Assembly (NCBI GenBank): GCA_018398805.1
Contig: JAGFBZ010002147.1
Location: 232,691 to 296,690 of the forward strand
DNA from: Hirundichthys speculiger
Taxonomy: Eukaryota; Chordata; Actinopteri; Beloniformes; Exocoetidae
Reading direction: 5' to 3'
DNA: 64,000 nucleotides
Below the pieces are notes generated by a model. The model ran no database searches. It had not been told where the DNA came from and saw only the letters and a list, made by a program, of their open reading frames with translations. Position numbers and translations under genes: made by a program. Positions 45,987 through 56,691 of this stretch are shown piece after piece (the stretch's first letter is position 1; each line of letters starts with the position of its first letter).

Positions 45987-46117
45987 AAGTCTATACCCAT
46001 TTTGTCTTATACACAGGGATCTGCTTTTTTTTTTTAAGCCTTTAGTTTGAAAATCAGAAGTCCATCAATGCTGCCGTACTTCTGGGGGGCTTAAATTATC
46101 ATGCTTCTTTGGGTATT

Positions 46118-46372
46118 TTATTGGGGCTGGTGCTTGGCCACAGTAATTTGCTGACGGTCCCTGAGCTCCACGGCAGCAGCGAGGTACTCAGAAGGACATT
46201 CAGCGCTGTTCCTTAGAGTTTTTGCCACACTCACTGAGCTTGGAGGGTTGATGACACTTGTGAAATGTCTGGCATACTTATAGCTACAAAATGATAATAA
46301 CCTGGATGAAATCAGTCTGGTTTTCATGACGCTATTGAAGTTTAAAGAGAAAAAAAACCAAGCGAATGTCAA
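46118..46372 (-). CDS. Unrecognised short ORF, possible small protein
   Basis: 84 codons; an internal Met (about 46,325) gives MKTRLISSRLLSFCSYKYAR, a basic, Ser/Arg-rich start like a mitochondrial presequence. It is followed by HFTSVINPPSSVSVAKTLRN, SAECPSEYLAAAVELRDRQQ and a stop. The composition looks coding, but I do not recognise the family. It ends 126 bp upstream of the promoter-like patch, on the same strand, so it could be a separate retrocopy. Confidence 0.3.
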   Translation of the reverse strand: MTFAWFFFSLNFNSVMKTRLISSRLLSFCSYKYARHFTSVINPPSSVSVAKTLRNSAECPSEYLAAAVELRDRQQITVAKHQPQ

Positions 46373-46886
46373 ATGTAAAACTAATTTTACCGCGCCCTGC
46401 AGTGGTTACTCAATTCACAATAACAGTAAATACAAATAACCTTATTCTGCTCAACAGACCCATCTGGCAGCACCTTAAAGCTAAACTTGCCATTCATAAG
46501 ACCCTTTTCTGTGTTGGGAAATTGTCCGCTAGTTGAACTTGTGATAAGTAGTTTTGGGGAAAAGGGTCATTAGTTGATTTCTGGGAAATGTTTGTGACCC
46601 CAGAATGTTCTGGGTCGAGACGACCTAGCCAGGAACAGCATCCTGGCTCCAGTGTGTCTGGCCAGAAAGGATGTGATATGACGCAAGTTATGGAACCTCA
46701 CCAATGTCAAATGGTTCTTGTAGACATAGATTACAGGTGCACATTCAATGTGCACCTAAACACCTCATCTAGTGTGCCTTGACAAGCCTGGCTGCTAAGA
46801 CCAGTGTTAGCACCAGGTGCTGAGCTGACCTCTGAGCTGATTGTTATGTGTTCTGCATTGGGGTGAAGTTTCAGGTTAGAATTACT

Positions 46887-47071
46887 GGGCCGCAGTGGCG
46901 CAGTGGTTAGGGCAGGCGGCCCATGTACAGAGGCTACAGTCCTTATGCAGCTGGTCCTGGCTTGTCGACCCTTTGCCGCGTGTCTTCCCCGTTCTCTCTG
47001 CCACCTTTCCTGTCTCTCTCCACTATGAATAAAGGCACTAGTGCCAAAAAAATCTTTTTAAAAAAAAAAGT
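46887..47071 (+). repeat. tRNA-derived SINE, copy 1
   Basis: The head GGGCCGCAGTGGCGCAGTGG has an A-box-like GTGGCGCAGTGG and a degenerate B box. The body has CATGTACAGAGGCTACAGTC, CTTCCCCGTTCTCTCTGCC and CACTATGAATAAAGGC, and it ends in A-rich sequence. Confidence 0.85.
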
Positions 47072-47990
47072 TTAGAATGACTGCAATGCCATTAAATGTC
47101 CTTCTGGCATAACATGCAAATAATGGCGTTCTTGACAATAGTACCAAATTGAAATTGTTCCCTCCATTCATTACGCTAAGCAACGTTGTCTCATCCAGCC
47201 CCATCATGTTTACACAGTGGCTGCACATGTAGGGTTAAAGGGCATCCTATCAACCAATTTTTTTTAATGTTATTTTTTTCCATAATAAATTAATTAACAT
47301 CAATGTATAATTTACAACCCTGAAATAAGCATACAGACTATGTGCTGCCTTGTAAAAAAAACAGATATATTACATTTCTGTTCTGTTGCATTTACAATGT
47401 TACCTAATTATTCTGAACAAATAAAAAGTTGTTCCATTACCAGACAATAAGTTGTGACAGCTGAATGCTGGAAACTTATAATAACGCCCCTCTATTCTAT
47501 TTAGAAAAAATTCTTGCTGGTGTTTTCTTTCCTTTTTCTCCCCCCCCTCCATCCTCAGCCCATCAAATGTGTCCGTGAAGAAAGAAGCCAAGCGTCTGTC
47601 ATGTTCACAGCATGAAGCCTCCTTACTCATTATGCACTGGTGACATCATTACAAAAGCAATCACAAGGATGTGATAAACGGCAGTCTAATTAAAACGACA
47701 GGCTGATGAGCTAACGAACAACTGTGCATCCTAAACCAATACACACAAACACAGACTCAGAAATATGCTGGCAAAGATCCAACCGTAGCTAAAAAGCAAA
47801 CAGTTTATCATCAGGCGCTTGGTACCTGTCCTCCAGTGGCATATGAATGCCTATGGACCAATGGCGATGTTGCTGCTCACACAGCCTACTAAGCTTTTGA
47901 TTCAGCAAATTTTGAGAAATTTGTGTTAAAACAGAATAAAGGCAGCACAGTGCCTTGGTAGTTCTTACAGCTAGAAAATCTGTGGTTTTT
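47072..47990. other. Gene-free spacer
   Basis: No supported gene between the two tRNA-SINEs. Confidence 0.45.
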
Positions 47991-48184
47991 GGCTGCCCCG
48001 GTAGCACAGTGGTTAGGGCAGGCAACCCATGCACAGAGGCTACAGTCCTTGTGCAGCTTGTTTTGGGTTTGACTCCCAGCCCCTTTGCCACATGTCTTCC
48101 CCGTTCTCTCTGCCCCCCTTTTCCATCTCTCTCCACTATGAATAAAGGCCACTAGTGCCAAAAATTTTGAAAAAAAAAGAAAAT
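47991..48184 (+). repeat. tRNA-derived SINE, copy 2
   Basis: The same family as 46887 (GGCTGCCCCGGTAGCACAGT head, ACAGAGGCTACAGTCC, GGGTTTGACTCCC as B box, ATGAATAAAGGCCACTAG, A-rich tail). Confidence 0.85.
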
Positions 48185-48339
48185 ATGTGGTTATGAATTT
48201 AAGCTGGGGCCTTTGTATCTCAAGTTGTATTCTTTTCCCACTGCTTCTGTGGGTTTTCTATTGGTACTTCAATATCTACAGTCAGCATTGTCTTCGTTAA
48301 GCTCGGGTCCTACGTCCTACGATCCAACAAGATCTCAGA

Positions 48340-48800
48340 TCTTGTTGGATCCATGCTTTCATGTTGTTGATGCCAAATTCTGGCCCTACCATTCGAATGT
48401 CGCAGCAGAAATCGAGACTTTTTTCCAATCTTCTATTGTCCAATTTTGGTGGACCTGTGTGAATTGTAGCCTCAGTTTCCTATTCTTAGCTGACAGGAGT
48501 GGCAGCCGTTGTGGTCTTCTGCTGCTGTAACCAATCCACCTCAAGGTTCGACTTGTTGTGCATTCAGAGATGCTCTTCTCCATACCTCGGTTGTAACGAG
48601 TGGTTATTTGAGTTACAGCTGCCTTTCTATCAGCTTGATTGTGTGAGAAAATCCCAGTAGATCAGCAGTTTCTGAAATACTCAGTCCAGCCCGTCTGGCA
48701 CCAACAACGATGTCACATTCAAAGTCACTTAAACCACCTTTCTTTCTTGTTCTGATGCTCGGTTTGAACTGCAGCAGATCGTCTTGACCATGTCTATTCA
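48340..48800 (-). mobile_element. Tc1-like fragment, same family as 1083-2163
   Basis: The minus strand has the transposase helix-turn-helix VVGARRAGLSISETADLLGF with an internal deletion and GYSSRRPQRLPLLSAKNRKL plus RLQFTQVHQNW from the central part. Both termini are missing, and another repeat abuts at 48,800-48,839. Confidence 0.85.
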
Positions 48801-48838
48801 ATTTTGAATTCAATTCAAAATTCAATTCTGAATTCAAT

Positions 48839-49394
48839 TCAGAGCATGACCCCCGAGCAAATATCATTAACTAAAAATATAATATTGAATCCTAAACAAG
48901 GATAATGGCAGGTAAAAAACTCCCACAGTGGAAGAAAAAAAAAACCTTTAAGGCAAACAGTGGCAAGGAAAAACTCTACTCTACAGAGGAAGAAACCTTG
49001 AGCAGGACCTGGATCATATGGAGGGACCTTCCTGCCCAAGGCCGGGTAGGCAGGGTGAAGAAAGAAAAAGAGGGGAGACAGGACAGAGAGAGGATGTAGG
49101 ACACAGAGAGGAGAGCACACAAATGACTGAATGAAATGACTACATAAACACAAACAGATGCAGTTAGCAGCACTGAGGTGAGATGGTCGGAGGACTAGAT
49201 CACCAGTCACCACGCCAGTCGGCACCCCGAACACATCTACACACACAGGTGGAGGTGGGATGGCCAGAGGATGGAACTGAAAGTCAGCATGAAACTCAGG
49301 AAACTCTGGCCTGCAAATACACAGAAAGTAAAGAGAAAAAAGGGGGGCAAAAAAACCACAACAAACTACAGGAAAGACAATGGAGCGCATTTAC
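48839..49394 (+). repeat. Interspersed repeat (GAGCATGACCCCC family), copy
   Basis: It shares GAGCATGACCCCCGAGCAAA, GATAATGGCAGGTAAAAAAC, TTGAGCAGGACCTGG and GACAGGACAGAGAGA with 51765-52025. A very common fish dispersed sequence; no coding. Confidence 0.8.
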
Positions 49395-50815
49395 AGAAAC
49401 AAATCAAATCAAATCAAACCAAACTTTATTTATATAGCACTTTTCATACATTAAAAATGTAACACAGGGTGCTTCACAAAATAAAACAAAACAGGATCAC
49501 AACAGATAATAAAAACCCGTCCCTCTATCCCCCACACATAGACCCACACACATACACAGCACACACACACACACTTCACAAAGTAAAAATAGTTCAGTAA
49601 CATGGCAGGACACTGAGGTTCCAGGTAAGGAAATACCACCTCTGGGAGGCCCTCCACACTGAGAGGCGCCACAGTCCGCGGCCACAGGCAGCGCCGTCCC
49701 AGAAACCACCTCAACCCGGATAGACCAAGGTAGACCTATACTGTACATTATGCAGACCCCCCCAGTCCTCCAGGCCTGAGGAATCTCCAAGACAACGCCC
49801 CCGTGGGCAGACCAGATACAACTCCCAGTGTGGAAGGCCCCCATGTAGAAACACTAGAACTGAACTAAAAGATTTAAAGACAGTATAAAAAAGGATAAAA
49901 ACAGACAGTAGGTAAAACAATAATAAAATGTAATGTATAAAATGTGAAAATTTAAAAGTTTAGAATTTAAAAATAAAATGTAAAGATTTAATGATAATAA
50001 AATGCACAAAGCTTGAATATAAATTTAAGACTTAAATGAAATCATTAAAATCAATTAGATTAGGAACAGAAGAATATAAGAACTAAGAGTAAAATAAATC
50101 AGGTAAAAGCCAGGATAAAAAGGTGAGTCCTGAGCCTCCTTTTAAAAATCTCAACAGTCTCTTTGGTCCTGATGTTCTCTGGCAGGCTGGTCCACAGATG
50201 AGGGCTATAATGGCTGAATGCAGCCTCACTGTGGGTTTTTGTTCTAACTCTTGGGGTGATTAAAAGGCCAGTACCAGAGGACCTCAGGGTCCGTGAGGGT
50301 TGTTATAATAAAAGCAGGTCAGATAAATAAGATGGCCCAAGACCATTAAGACATTTAAAAACCAATAAAAGAACCTTAAAATCGATCCTGAAACACACGG
50401 GGAGCCAATGCAGTGATTTTAGAACCAGTGTAATGTGTTCCCGCCCCCTGGTCTTCGTCAGCAAACAAGCTGCTGAGCTGTAGTGGAGTAGTTGTAGACT
50501 AGAAATGGTCTTTTTGGGAAGACCAGAGAGCAGGACATTACAGTAGTCTAAACGACAAGAGATAAAAGGATGCATCACCACCTCCGTGTTAGCCTGAGAG
50601 AGAAACGGGCGGACTATTCTTCAGATGATAAAAACCTATCTTTGTTACATTTTTGATGTGAGGAATAAAATTAAGCTCAGAGTCAAAAGTGACGCCCAGG
50701 TTCTTTACACATTGTTCAGGTTTCAGGTCTTGTAGTTTTTACCAAAGGTTTCTCTCTCTTGCCTTCAGGACCAATAACTAAGATCTCGGTTTTGTCCTGA
50801 TTGAGCTCAGTTCAA
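49395..50815 (-). mobile_element. L2-type LINE 3' half
   Basis: The minus strand encodes the RT C-terminus at 50581-50303: SCRLDYCNVLLSGLPKKTIS, LQLLHYSSAACLLTKTRG, LKSLHWLPVCFRIDFKVLLL and FKCLNGLGPSYLSDLL. Weaker coding extends to about 50,800. The 3' UTR ends in CTTTATTTATATAGCACTTT (49,424) near an (AATC)n tract. The interior has a (CA)n run at 49,558-49,574. Confidence 0.85.
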
Positions 50816-50867
50816 TTCAATTCAATTTTACTTGTATGAAAAGGAAAATGAAATGAATTCAAATTCA

Positions 50868-51517
50868 AATATACTTTTTTGATCCCCCAAGGGGAAAATT
50901 CAATTTGCAGTACAGTCTGGTGTACTTGAGGAGCTGCCGGCGTCCAGCGCTCCTTTTCATGTCCAGGCCCTGTGGTCAGAGTGCTAACTCCAGTTAACAG
51001 CCGTTAAAAAACCTGTTAACAGCCGTTAAAACCTGTTAACAGCCAATAAAACCAGTATATCTCCACAATGATGAATCAAGTGAGACATCTCCAGGTCAGA
51101 GCAGGAAACACCACCAGGTCTCCAGACGGCCCCTGCCAGGTCAGCTGACTCACCCCGGCGTGCAGACTGCTGGACGAGGGCAGCATGCCGCAGCTGCCAC
51201 GTCGGGGGCTCCCGTCCCGGCTCAGTTGACGCTGCAGCCCGGATCCAGTGGCGGTGGTTGCCGCGGGTAGCAGTTCAGGATTAGCTTCCCCGAACTGGCC
51301 CCCAGCGACACCGTCCCTGTCCGCAGCGGCACGTCTCCACCAGCCGTAAGAGGACCGATCCGCACCCGCAGACAGCATGTCAACACCCGACCGCAAAATC
51401 ACCACACACCGGCCACAAACTGGAGCGTCCAGCGTCTACCGTCGCAGGGATAAGTCCCCCGGAGCAGCAGCGAGTAGCCTCCATGCCAGGCGTTGTCCGG
51501 GCAACAACAAACAAATG
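50868..51517. other. G/C-rich, CpG-dense block bounded by two LINE-tail-like motifs
   Basis: The left motif TTTGATCCCCCAAGGGGAAA (50,878) and the right TTATTAATCCCAGAAGGGAA (about 51,526) are LINE 3'-end signatures. Between them is CpG-rich sequence with three near-repeats of TTAACAGCCGTTAAAA (51,000-51,040). It could be the CpG-rich 5' UTR of a LINE or a separate insertion. No domain is recognised. Confidence 0.45.
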
Positions 51518-51764
51518 AAAAATACTTTATTAATCCCAGAAGGGAAATTCAACATTGTAGAAAGTTTTTTTTTTTCCAACAATAAATAAATGACAGCAAT
51601 AATAATATTAAGTTAATAATAGTAGGATATCTTGTTGTGGAGGCTGATGGCCGCTGGCAGGAGTGATCTTCTGTATCTTTTTGTTTTTTTTTTTCCTGCA
51701 ACAAACCTGAAGAAGCCTCTCACTGAACACACTCTTGTTTATTTTTATTATTATTTGTATAGCA
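51518..51764 (-). mobile_element. LINE 3' end, same type as 1-1082
   Basis: The minus strand reads CCRKKKTKRYRRSLLPAAIS then LHNKIS, the final residues of this RT type, followed by a 3' UTR with TTAATCCCAGAAGGG. Only the last 60-80 codons remain. Confidence 0.7.
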
Positions 51765-52025
51765 TCTGTTACAATGTCAATTGTCTCTAGGTGTTTTTAC
51801 AGAGACCCAGAGCATGACCCCCGAGCAAATATCATTAACTAAAAATATAATACTGAATCCTAAACAAGGATAATGGCAGGTAAAAAAAACTCTCTCAGTG
51901 TAAGGAAAAACTCAACTTTAAGAGGAAGAAATCTTGAGCAGGACCTGGCTCATTTGGGGGGACCTTTCTGCCAAAGGCCAGCCGGGTAAAGAAAGAAATG
52001 AGGGGAGACAGGACAGAGAGACTAC
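51765..52025 (+). repeat. Interspersed repeat (GAGCATGACCCCC family), copy
   Basis: Starts GCATCTGTTACAATGTCAAT and matches both 8400-8510 and 48839 onward. Ends at the piggyBac-like copy B. Confidence 0.8.
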
Positions 52026-52992
52026 ACCATATTTGGTGGTGGTGTATTCAAAGTTTTAGCATACATTGAGTTTGAAAAACACTCTCTGGCACAGAGACGC
52101 GTGGCGCAGCAGTGGTAGAAATGCTGAGCATAGAGAGAGCAGAAATGAGCGAAAGAGTGTTTTTCATTTACTCACGATGTCAAGAGGCCGGTTTACATCC
52201 ACAAAGTACTTTGTCAGGTACTGGCTAACTACGATTCCGAGGAGGAAGACATGCAGTTGTCCAGTGAAGCAGAAGCTGACATCAGTAGTGACGGCAAGTC
52301 CGCATGCCATAGTCCACAATCAGTACACAGTATAGTGAATGCTTCGCCTCAGCGTGGCCGTGGTGGAAGCATTCTGCAATCACCAAGCAGGTCGAGGTGT
52401 CAGGGGGGCTCATTACACTGTGAATGTGGAAAAATGTAACGGGGATGAAAACAACCGCGGTTGTCCTGGCAATGCGGGAGAAGACACGGGAAAAAAACAC
52501 ACCGCTAATGGCGCACCGGAAATCACGGTGATGATGATACTGAGAGTTCTTGAAAGCGTATCGAAAGTGGAGCTTAAATTTTGATGAGTCTGTTGTTTTT
52601 TGTGGAGACTATCTGAGAAATTCTGAGCCCATTGATTTCATCCCTTTTCCAAATGATGAATTCTGGAGCCTCATCACCAATCAAACAAATAGAAATGGCC
52701 ACCAGTTCTTTGAAAGGGAAATATTGATCCATACTCCAGATTTCATGACTTTAAGATGTGATTGTTGCTGAAATGAAAGCTTTCATTGTGTATGGGGAAA
52801 AAATCTGAAAATGAGGACTACCGGGCAGGTAATGTCACAATAATCAAATTAGATGACAAATTTACTTTGGTTCATACTGAAGATATTTCTCATTTACAGT
52901 ATGCCTTTATCTCAAACCACTTTCAAGTTATAGCCTTTTCAAATCTTGATATCAAAATTGTATATTTTCTCAAAAAAATATAACCTAAAGGG
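52026..52992 (+). mobile_element. piggyBac-like element copy B (one end missing)
   Basis: The right end, inverted, reads CCCTTTAGGTTAT and abuts TTAA (52993-52996). It follows copy A in reverse over nearly its whole length. The plus strand keeps coding-like sequence: NYDSEEEDMQLSSEAEADIS (about 52,225), an acidic N-terminus, and FCGDYLRNSEPIDFIPFPND then EFWSLITNQTNRNGHQFFER (52,600-52,710). This second segment is a candidate remnant of the transposase body. The other terminus is lost at 52,026. Confidence 0.7.
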
Positions 52993-52996
52993 TTAA

Positions 52997-53340
52997 AAAA
53001 GTGGCCGATAAAAGGTTGTATCATAAAACCAAGTAAAACCAGATTAAATAAATCCGTTTTGGAAGAGACAAGCTGATGGAGGCATAGAAACGCCACGTTT
53101 AGAGAGTCACAGGTGTCATCAGCAAGTGGAAACAGACACCGAGACACTGGAAGAGTCACAGAAACACATCTGACCAACAAGGTGCTCCTAATTAATTATG
53201 GAATGAGCTGGAGAAGGAGGAAGGGAGGAGAAAAGGAAAGGAAAGGGAGAAGGCAGTGGAGACACCGCTCAGCAGATCATGTTGGTGTCGCCCTGCAGGT
53301 AGGCCTATAGCAGCATTGATATGATGAAACTGTGATTAAG
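52997..53340. other. Gene-free spacer
   Basis: Purine-rich (AAGGGAGGAGAAAAGGAAAG near 53,221). No gene recognised. Confidence 0.45.
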
Positions 53341-55320
53341 ACGAGCCTACTCTAGTCTGAGCTCCTACAACTATGGCTATAACTATTAGCCCTTACACAC
53401 TATTGTTTAGACTAACTGTAGGCTTTACTAAACAGAAATGTTTTCAATTTAGTTTTAAAAATGGAGGTGGTGTCAGCCTTCTGAACCCAAACTGGTTCCA
53501 AGCTGCAAGTGTGAACCAAGCTGGTTCCATAATAAAGGTGCCTGGTAGCAGAAGGCTCGTCCTCCAAATCTACTTTTAGATATTCTAGGAACAACAAGTA
53601 ATCCTGCACTCTGAGAGCAGCGAGCTCTATTAGGAGCATAACATGCTATCAAGTCTTGTAAATAACGAGGAGCTAGGCCATTAAGGGCCTTGTATGTGAG
53701 AAGCAGAATTTTAAACTCAATTCAAAATTTCACAGGAAGTCAATGGAGCGAGGCTTATATGGGAGAGACGTGATATCGCGTATGGATTCCTGTCAGCACC
53801 CTCGCTGCTGCATACTGGATCAATTGGAGGCTATTCGGCAAGCTTTTCGGACATTCTGCTAACAACGCATTAGAATAATCCAGTCTAGAACTGACAAACA
53901 CATGGATTAATTTTTCAGCATCACCCTGGGAGAGGATGCTCCTAATCTTAGCAATATTTCGAAGATTAATATGCTGCTTAAATGAAATATCCTGATCAAA
54001 AATGACTCCAAGGTTTTTCACAGCTGTGCTGGAAGCCAGCGTAAACCCAGTTAATCTGTTCCTCAGGTGTTTGGGCCCAAAGACAATAACCTCTGTTTTA
54101 TCCGAATTTAGAAGCAAAAAGTTAGAGGACATCCAGAACTTAATGTCATTAAGACGCCCTTGAAGTTTGCTTTCTCTAGTTTCATAGATAAATACAGCTG
54201 CATATAATTACCATAACAATAAAAGTTTATGCTGTGGCTCTGGATAATTTTTCCCAAGGGCAACATGTATAGAGTGAAAAGGATTGGTCCCAGCACTGAA
54301 CCCTGTGGAACTAGCAGACCCTAGTCCATGTAGAAGAAACGTCATTAACATGGACGAACTGGAACCTTTCAGATAAGTGTGACTTAAACCAGCCTAATGC
54401 TGTCCCTTTAATTGCAATAGTGTGCTCTAATCTATGCAGCAAAAGGCTGTGATCAGCGGTATCAAAAGCAGCACTAAGGTCCAGCAGCACAAGTACAGAT
54501 ACTAATCCATGGTCCGAAGACATGAGGAGGTTGTTGGTGACTCTAATCAGTGCCATTTCTGTGCTATGATGAACCCTGACTGAAAGACCTCAAATAGATC
54601 ATTTCTATGCAGGTGTTCTCCTAACTGGCTAGCAACTATTTTTTTCCAGAATTTTAGAGATAAATGGAAGGTTGGATATTGGTCTATAGTTTGCCAAAAC
54701 GTCCAGATCAAGAGATGGTTTCTTAAGCAAAGGTTTTATAACTCCAACTTTAAAAACCTGAGGTACGTATTCTGATTGTAGAGATAGGTTAATCTGATCC
54801 AAAATAGACGTACCAATAAAGGACATGTCATCTTTGATCAGTTAAGTTGGGATGGGATCCAACAGACATGTAGATGGTTTAGCTGTGCTGATAGTTGAGA
54901 TCAACTCAGAGAGGCCCACAGGAGAGAAACAGTCCAGAGTCAAATCAGAAACAGAAGAAATAAGCAGCGCTGCAGGGACTTCCACAGCCAGTTGGGCTTG
55001 GTTGATCTCTATTAACTTTTTCTTCACTACTAAGAGTAGCAGGAATGCATGGACCAATGGAGTTGTGATTGTTTCTCAGCCTGGCTACAGTGCTGAACAG
55101 AAAACAAAGATAATATTTGTTCTCTTCTATTAATGATGAATAATAAGGTGTTCTAGCTCTGTGTAGTGCTCTTTTGTAGACTATTAAACTATCTTTCCAG
55201 GCATGATGGGAGTCCACAGATTTACAAGAGTACCACCTCCTTTCCATTGTCTGAGCAGCTTTAACTGTAGATCCCTTCAATGGACGATCCAAAAATGGGC
55301 ATCAGAATAAGTAGGAAGAA
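53341..55320 (-). mobile_element. L2-type LINE with most of the RT, decayed
   Basis: Minus strand from 55,292: a linker between endonuclease and RT (WKDSLIVYKRALHRARTPYY, SLIEENKYYLCFLFSTVARL), then PLLKKPSLDLDVLANYRPIS, NLPFISKILEK, VSVLVLLDLSAAFDTADHSL (catalytic Asp), [53 protein letters not shown] and a C-terminal FKTKLKTFLFSKAYS at 53,412. The YADD region is corrupted ([11 protein letters not shown]). Multiple frameshifts. The endonuclease domain is absent, so it is 5' truncated. Confidence 0.9.
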
Positions 55321-55722
55321 TAAGCCAAAGAGAGTTGGGGCTGGAATGTAGCTTTGCTTTGTGCTGCTATGACTGTTAAAGGGTTCAGAAGAGTTGCCAT
55401 TAAACTGCACTGATGCCTTCATGTTGGAGTGGAAAGAAAGGTTGATACTATGAAGTATCAGTTATATCATTCTAAAAGTCATATCATCAGAAAGTTATGT
55501 GAAATCTAAAATATCTAAATATGACCTCAATTGATAATGAGCCACTCTGGCTTTTTTCTCAGGCAATAATAACTGGTCATTTTTTTTTAGCATTATTTCT
55601 TTAGCTTCTGACAAATAATCACCCTGTGCTTTTGTGTGCCCACAATTAGTTGTGCAGTATTTTCAAGTAATAAAGATGCAAATTGAAAGGAAAAGTAAAC
55701 AGTGAATAGTACTAAATAGTAA
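55321..55722. other. Gene-free spacer
   Basis: Nothing recognised before the Harbinger terminus at 55,723. Confidence 0.45.
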
Positions 55723-55941
55723 GGGCCCTATCTTGCACCAAACCTCCTAAAGCCGCTATTAAGGGATAGCGGGTAGCGGGAGGGGCGATCCCCCGCAAAG
55801 AACGCAATCTTCTACCTCCCTAAACCCGCGATATTACCTGCGCTAACCGCTATATTATGCACACATTATGCATGGGAGTGGGTAGGGCGTTCCACCTGTT
55901 CAACCAATCAGTGCCTCAGTAGCCATTGCCTTTAAGAGCAG

Positions 55942-56401
55942 TGTGGCGGCTTAATTGTCTTCCAGCCGCCTTCCAAATTTCAGAGGAGACCTGCGGTCTT
56001 GACGCGCTTCAATAAACCACTCACTGCCCGGCTTGAATCGAACTGAGATTTATTGATCTCTCGATCTTGCAGTGTCCATACAAAACATAGGTCCACTTAA
56101 GCTTATAGTAGCTTTTAAACGGAAAAAAAGAGAGCGGTCCAAAAACAATACGGCCCTCCCCTGTCACATCAGCTGTCTCATCAGCTGTCTCATCAGCTGT
56201 CTCATCAGCTGTCTCCCGCACCTGTCCCTCGCTCCTATATATGTCATTTCCTGGGAGGAAATGACATATATATAAGCTTACGGTTGAACTAAATAAACTA
56301 AACTATAAACTTAGAACCATTACTTACCTACTTGTCCCTAACCTACAGTATTATTAGGAATAATAATAAGTCAAACAAAACATACAGAAATGGCTCTAAC
56401 A
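55942..56401 (-). repeat. BEL 3' LTR
   Basis: 460 bp with TG/CA ends. It has four CATCAGCTGTCT units at about 56,166-56,215 and a palindrome at about 56,238-56,273 (TGTCATTTCCT / AGGAAATGACA arms extended by AT-rich sequence). It differs from the other LTR at few positions plus repeat number. Confidence 0.95.
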
Positions 56402-56691
56402 TACCAGCCCCTAATTGTTTAGCATATAACAATTACCTAAATAATACAAATAATACAGTGATAGAGACATTACATTCATGCAAAACATTTGTCTCTGCCG
56501 ATCAAGTCCATGTCATTAGCATTCCAACCAGCCTTCCAAAGGCAAAAGACTCTGCTGGGTCAGACAGTTCATAGAGTCCCCTTTTTCTAACAGTCAGAGG
56601 TGCACAAAAATGGATAAACAAACTCAGTCTGCTGCCTCCAGAAGGAGACAGAGCTTGGTGATGGGTCTTTGAATGATGCTGGTCTTCGTTT

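Noticed and set aside
46887..48184. tRNA genes at the A/B-box-like motifs
   Set aside because: The body and A-rich tail are those of a tRNA-derived SINE present twice; there is no cloverleaf 3' half.
48800..48842. SELNSELNFELN-type repeated peptide
   Set aside because: It is a translated GAATTCAATTC simple repeat at the junction of two elements, not a protein motif.
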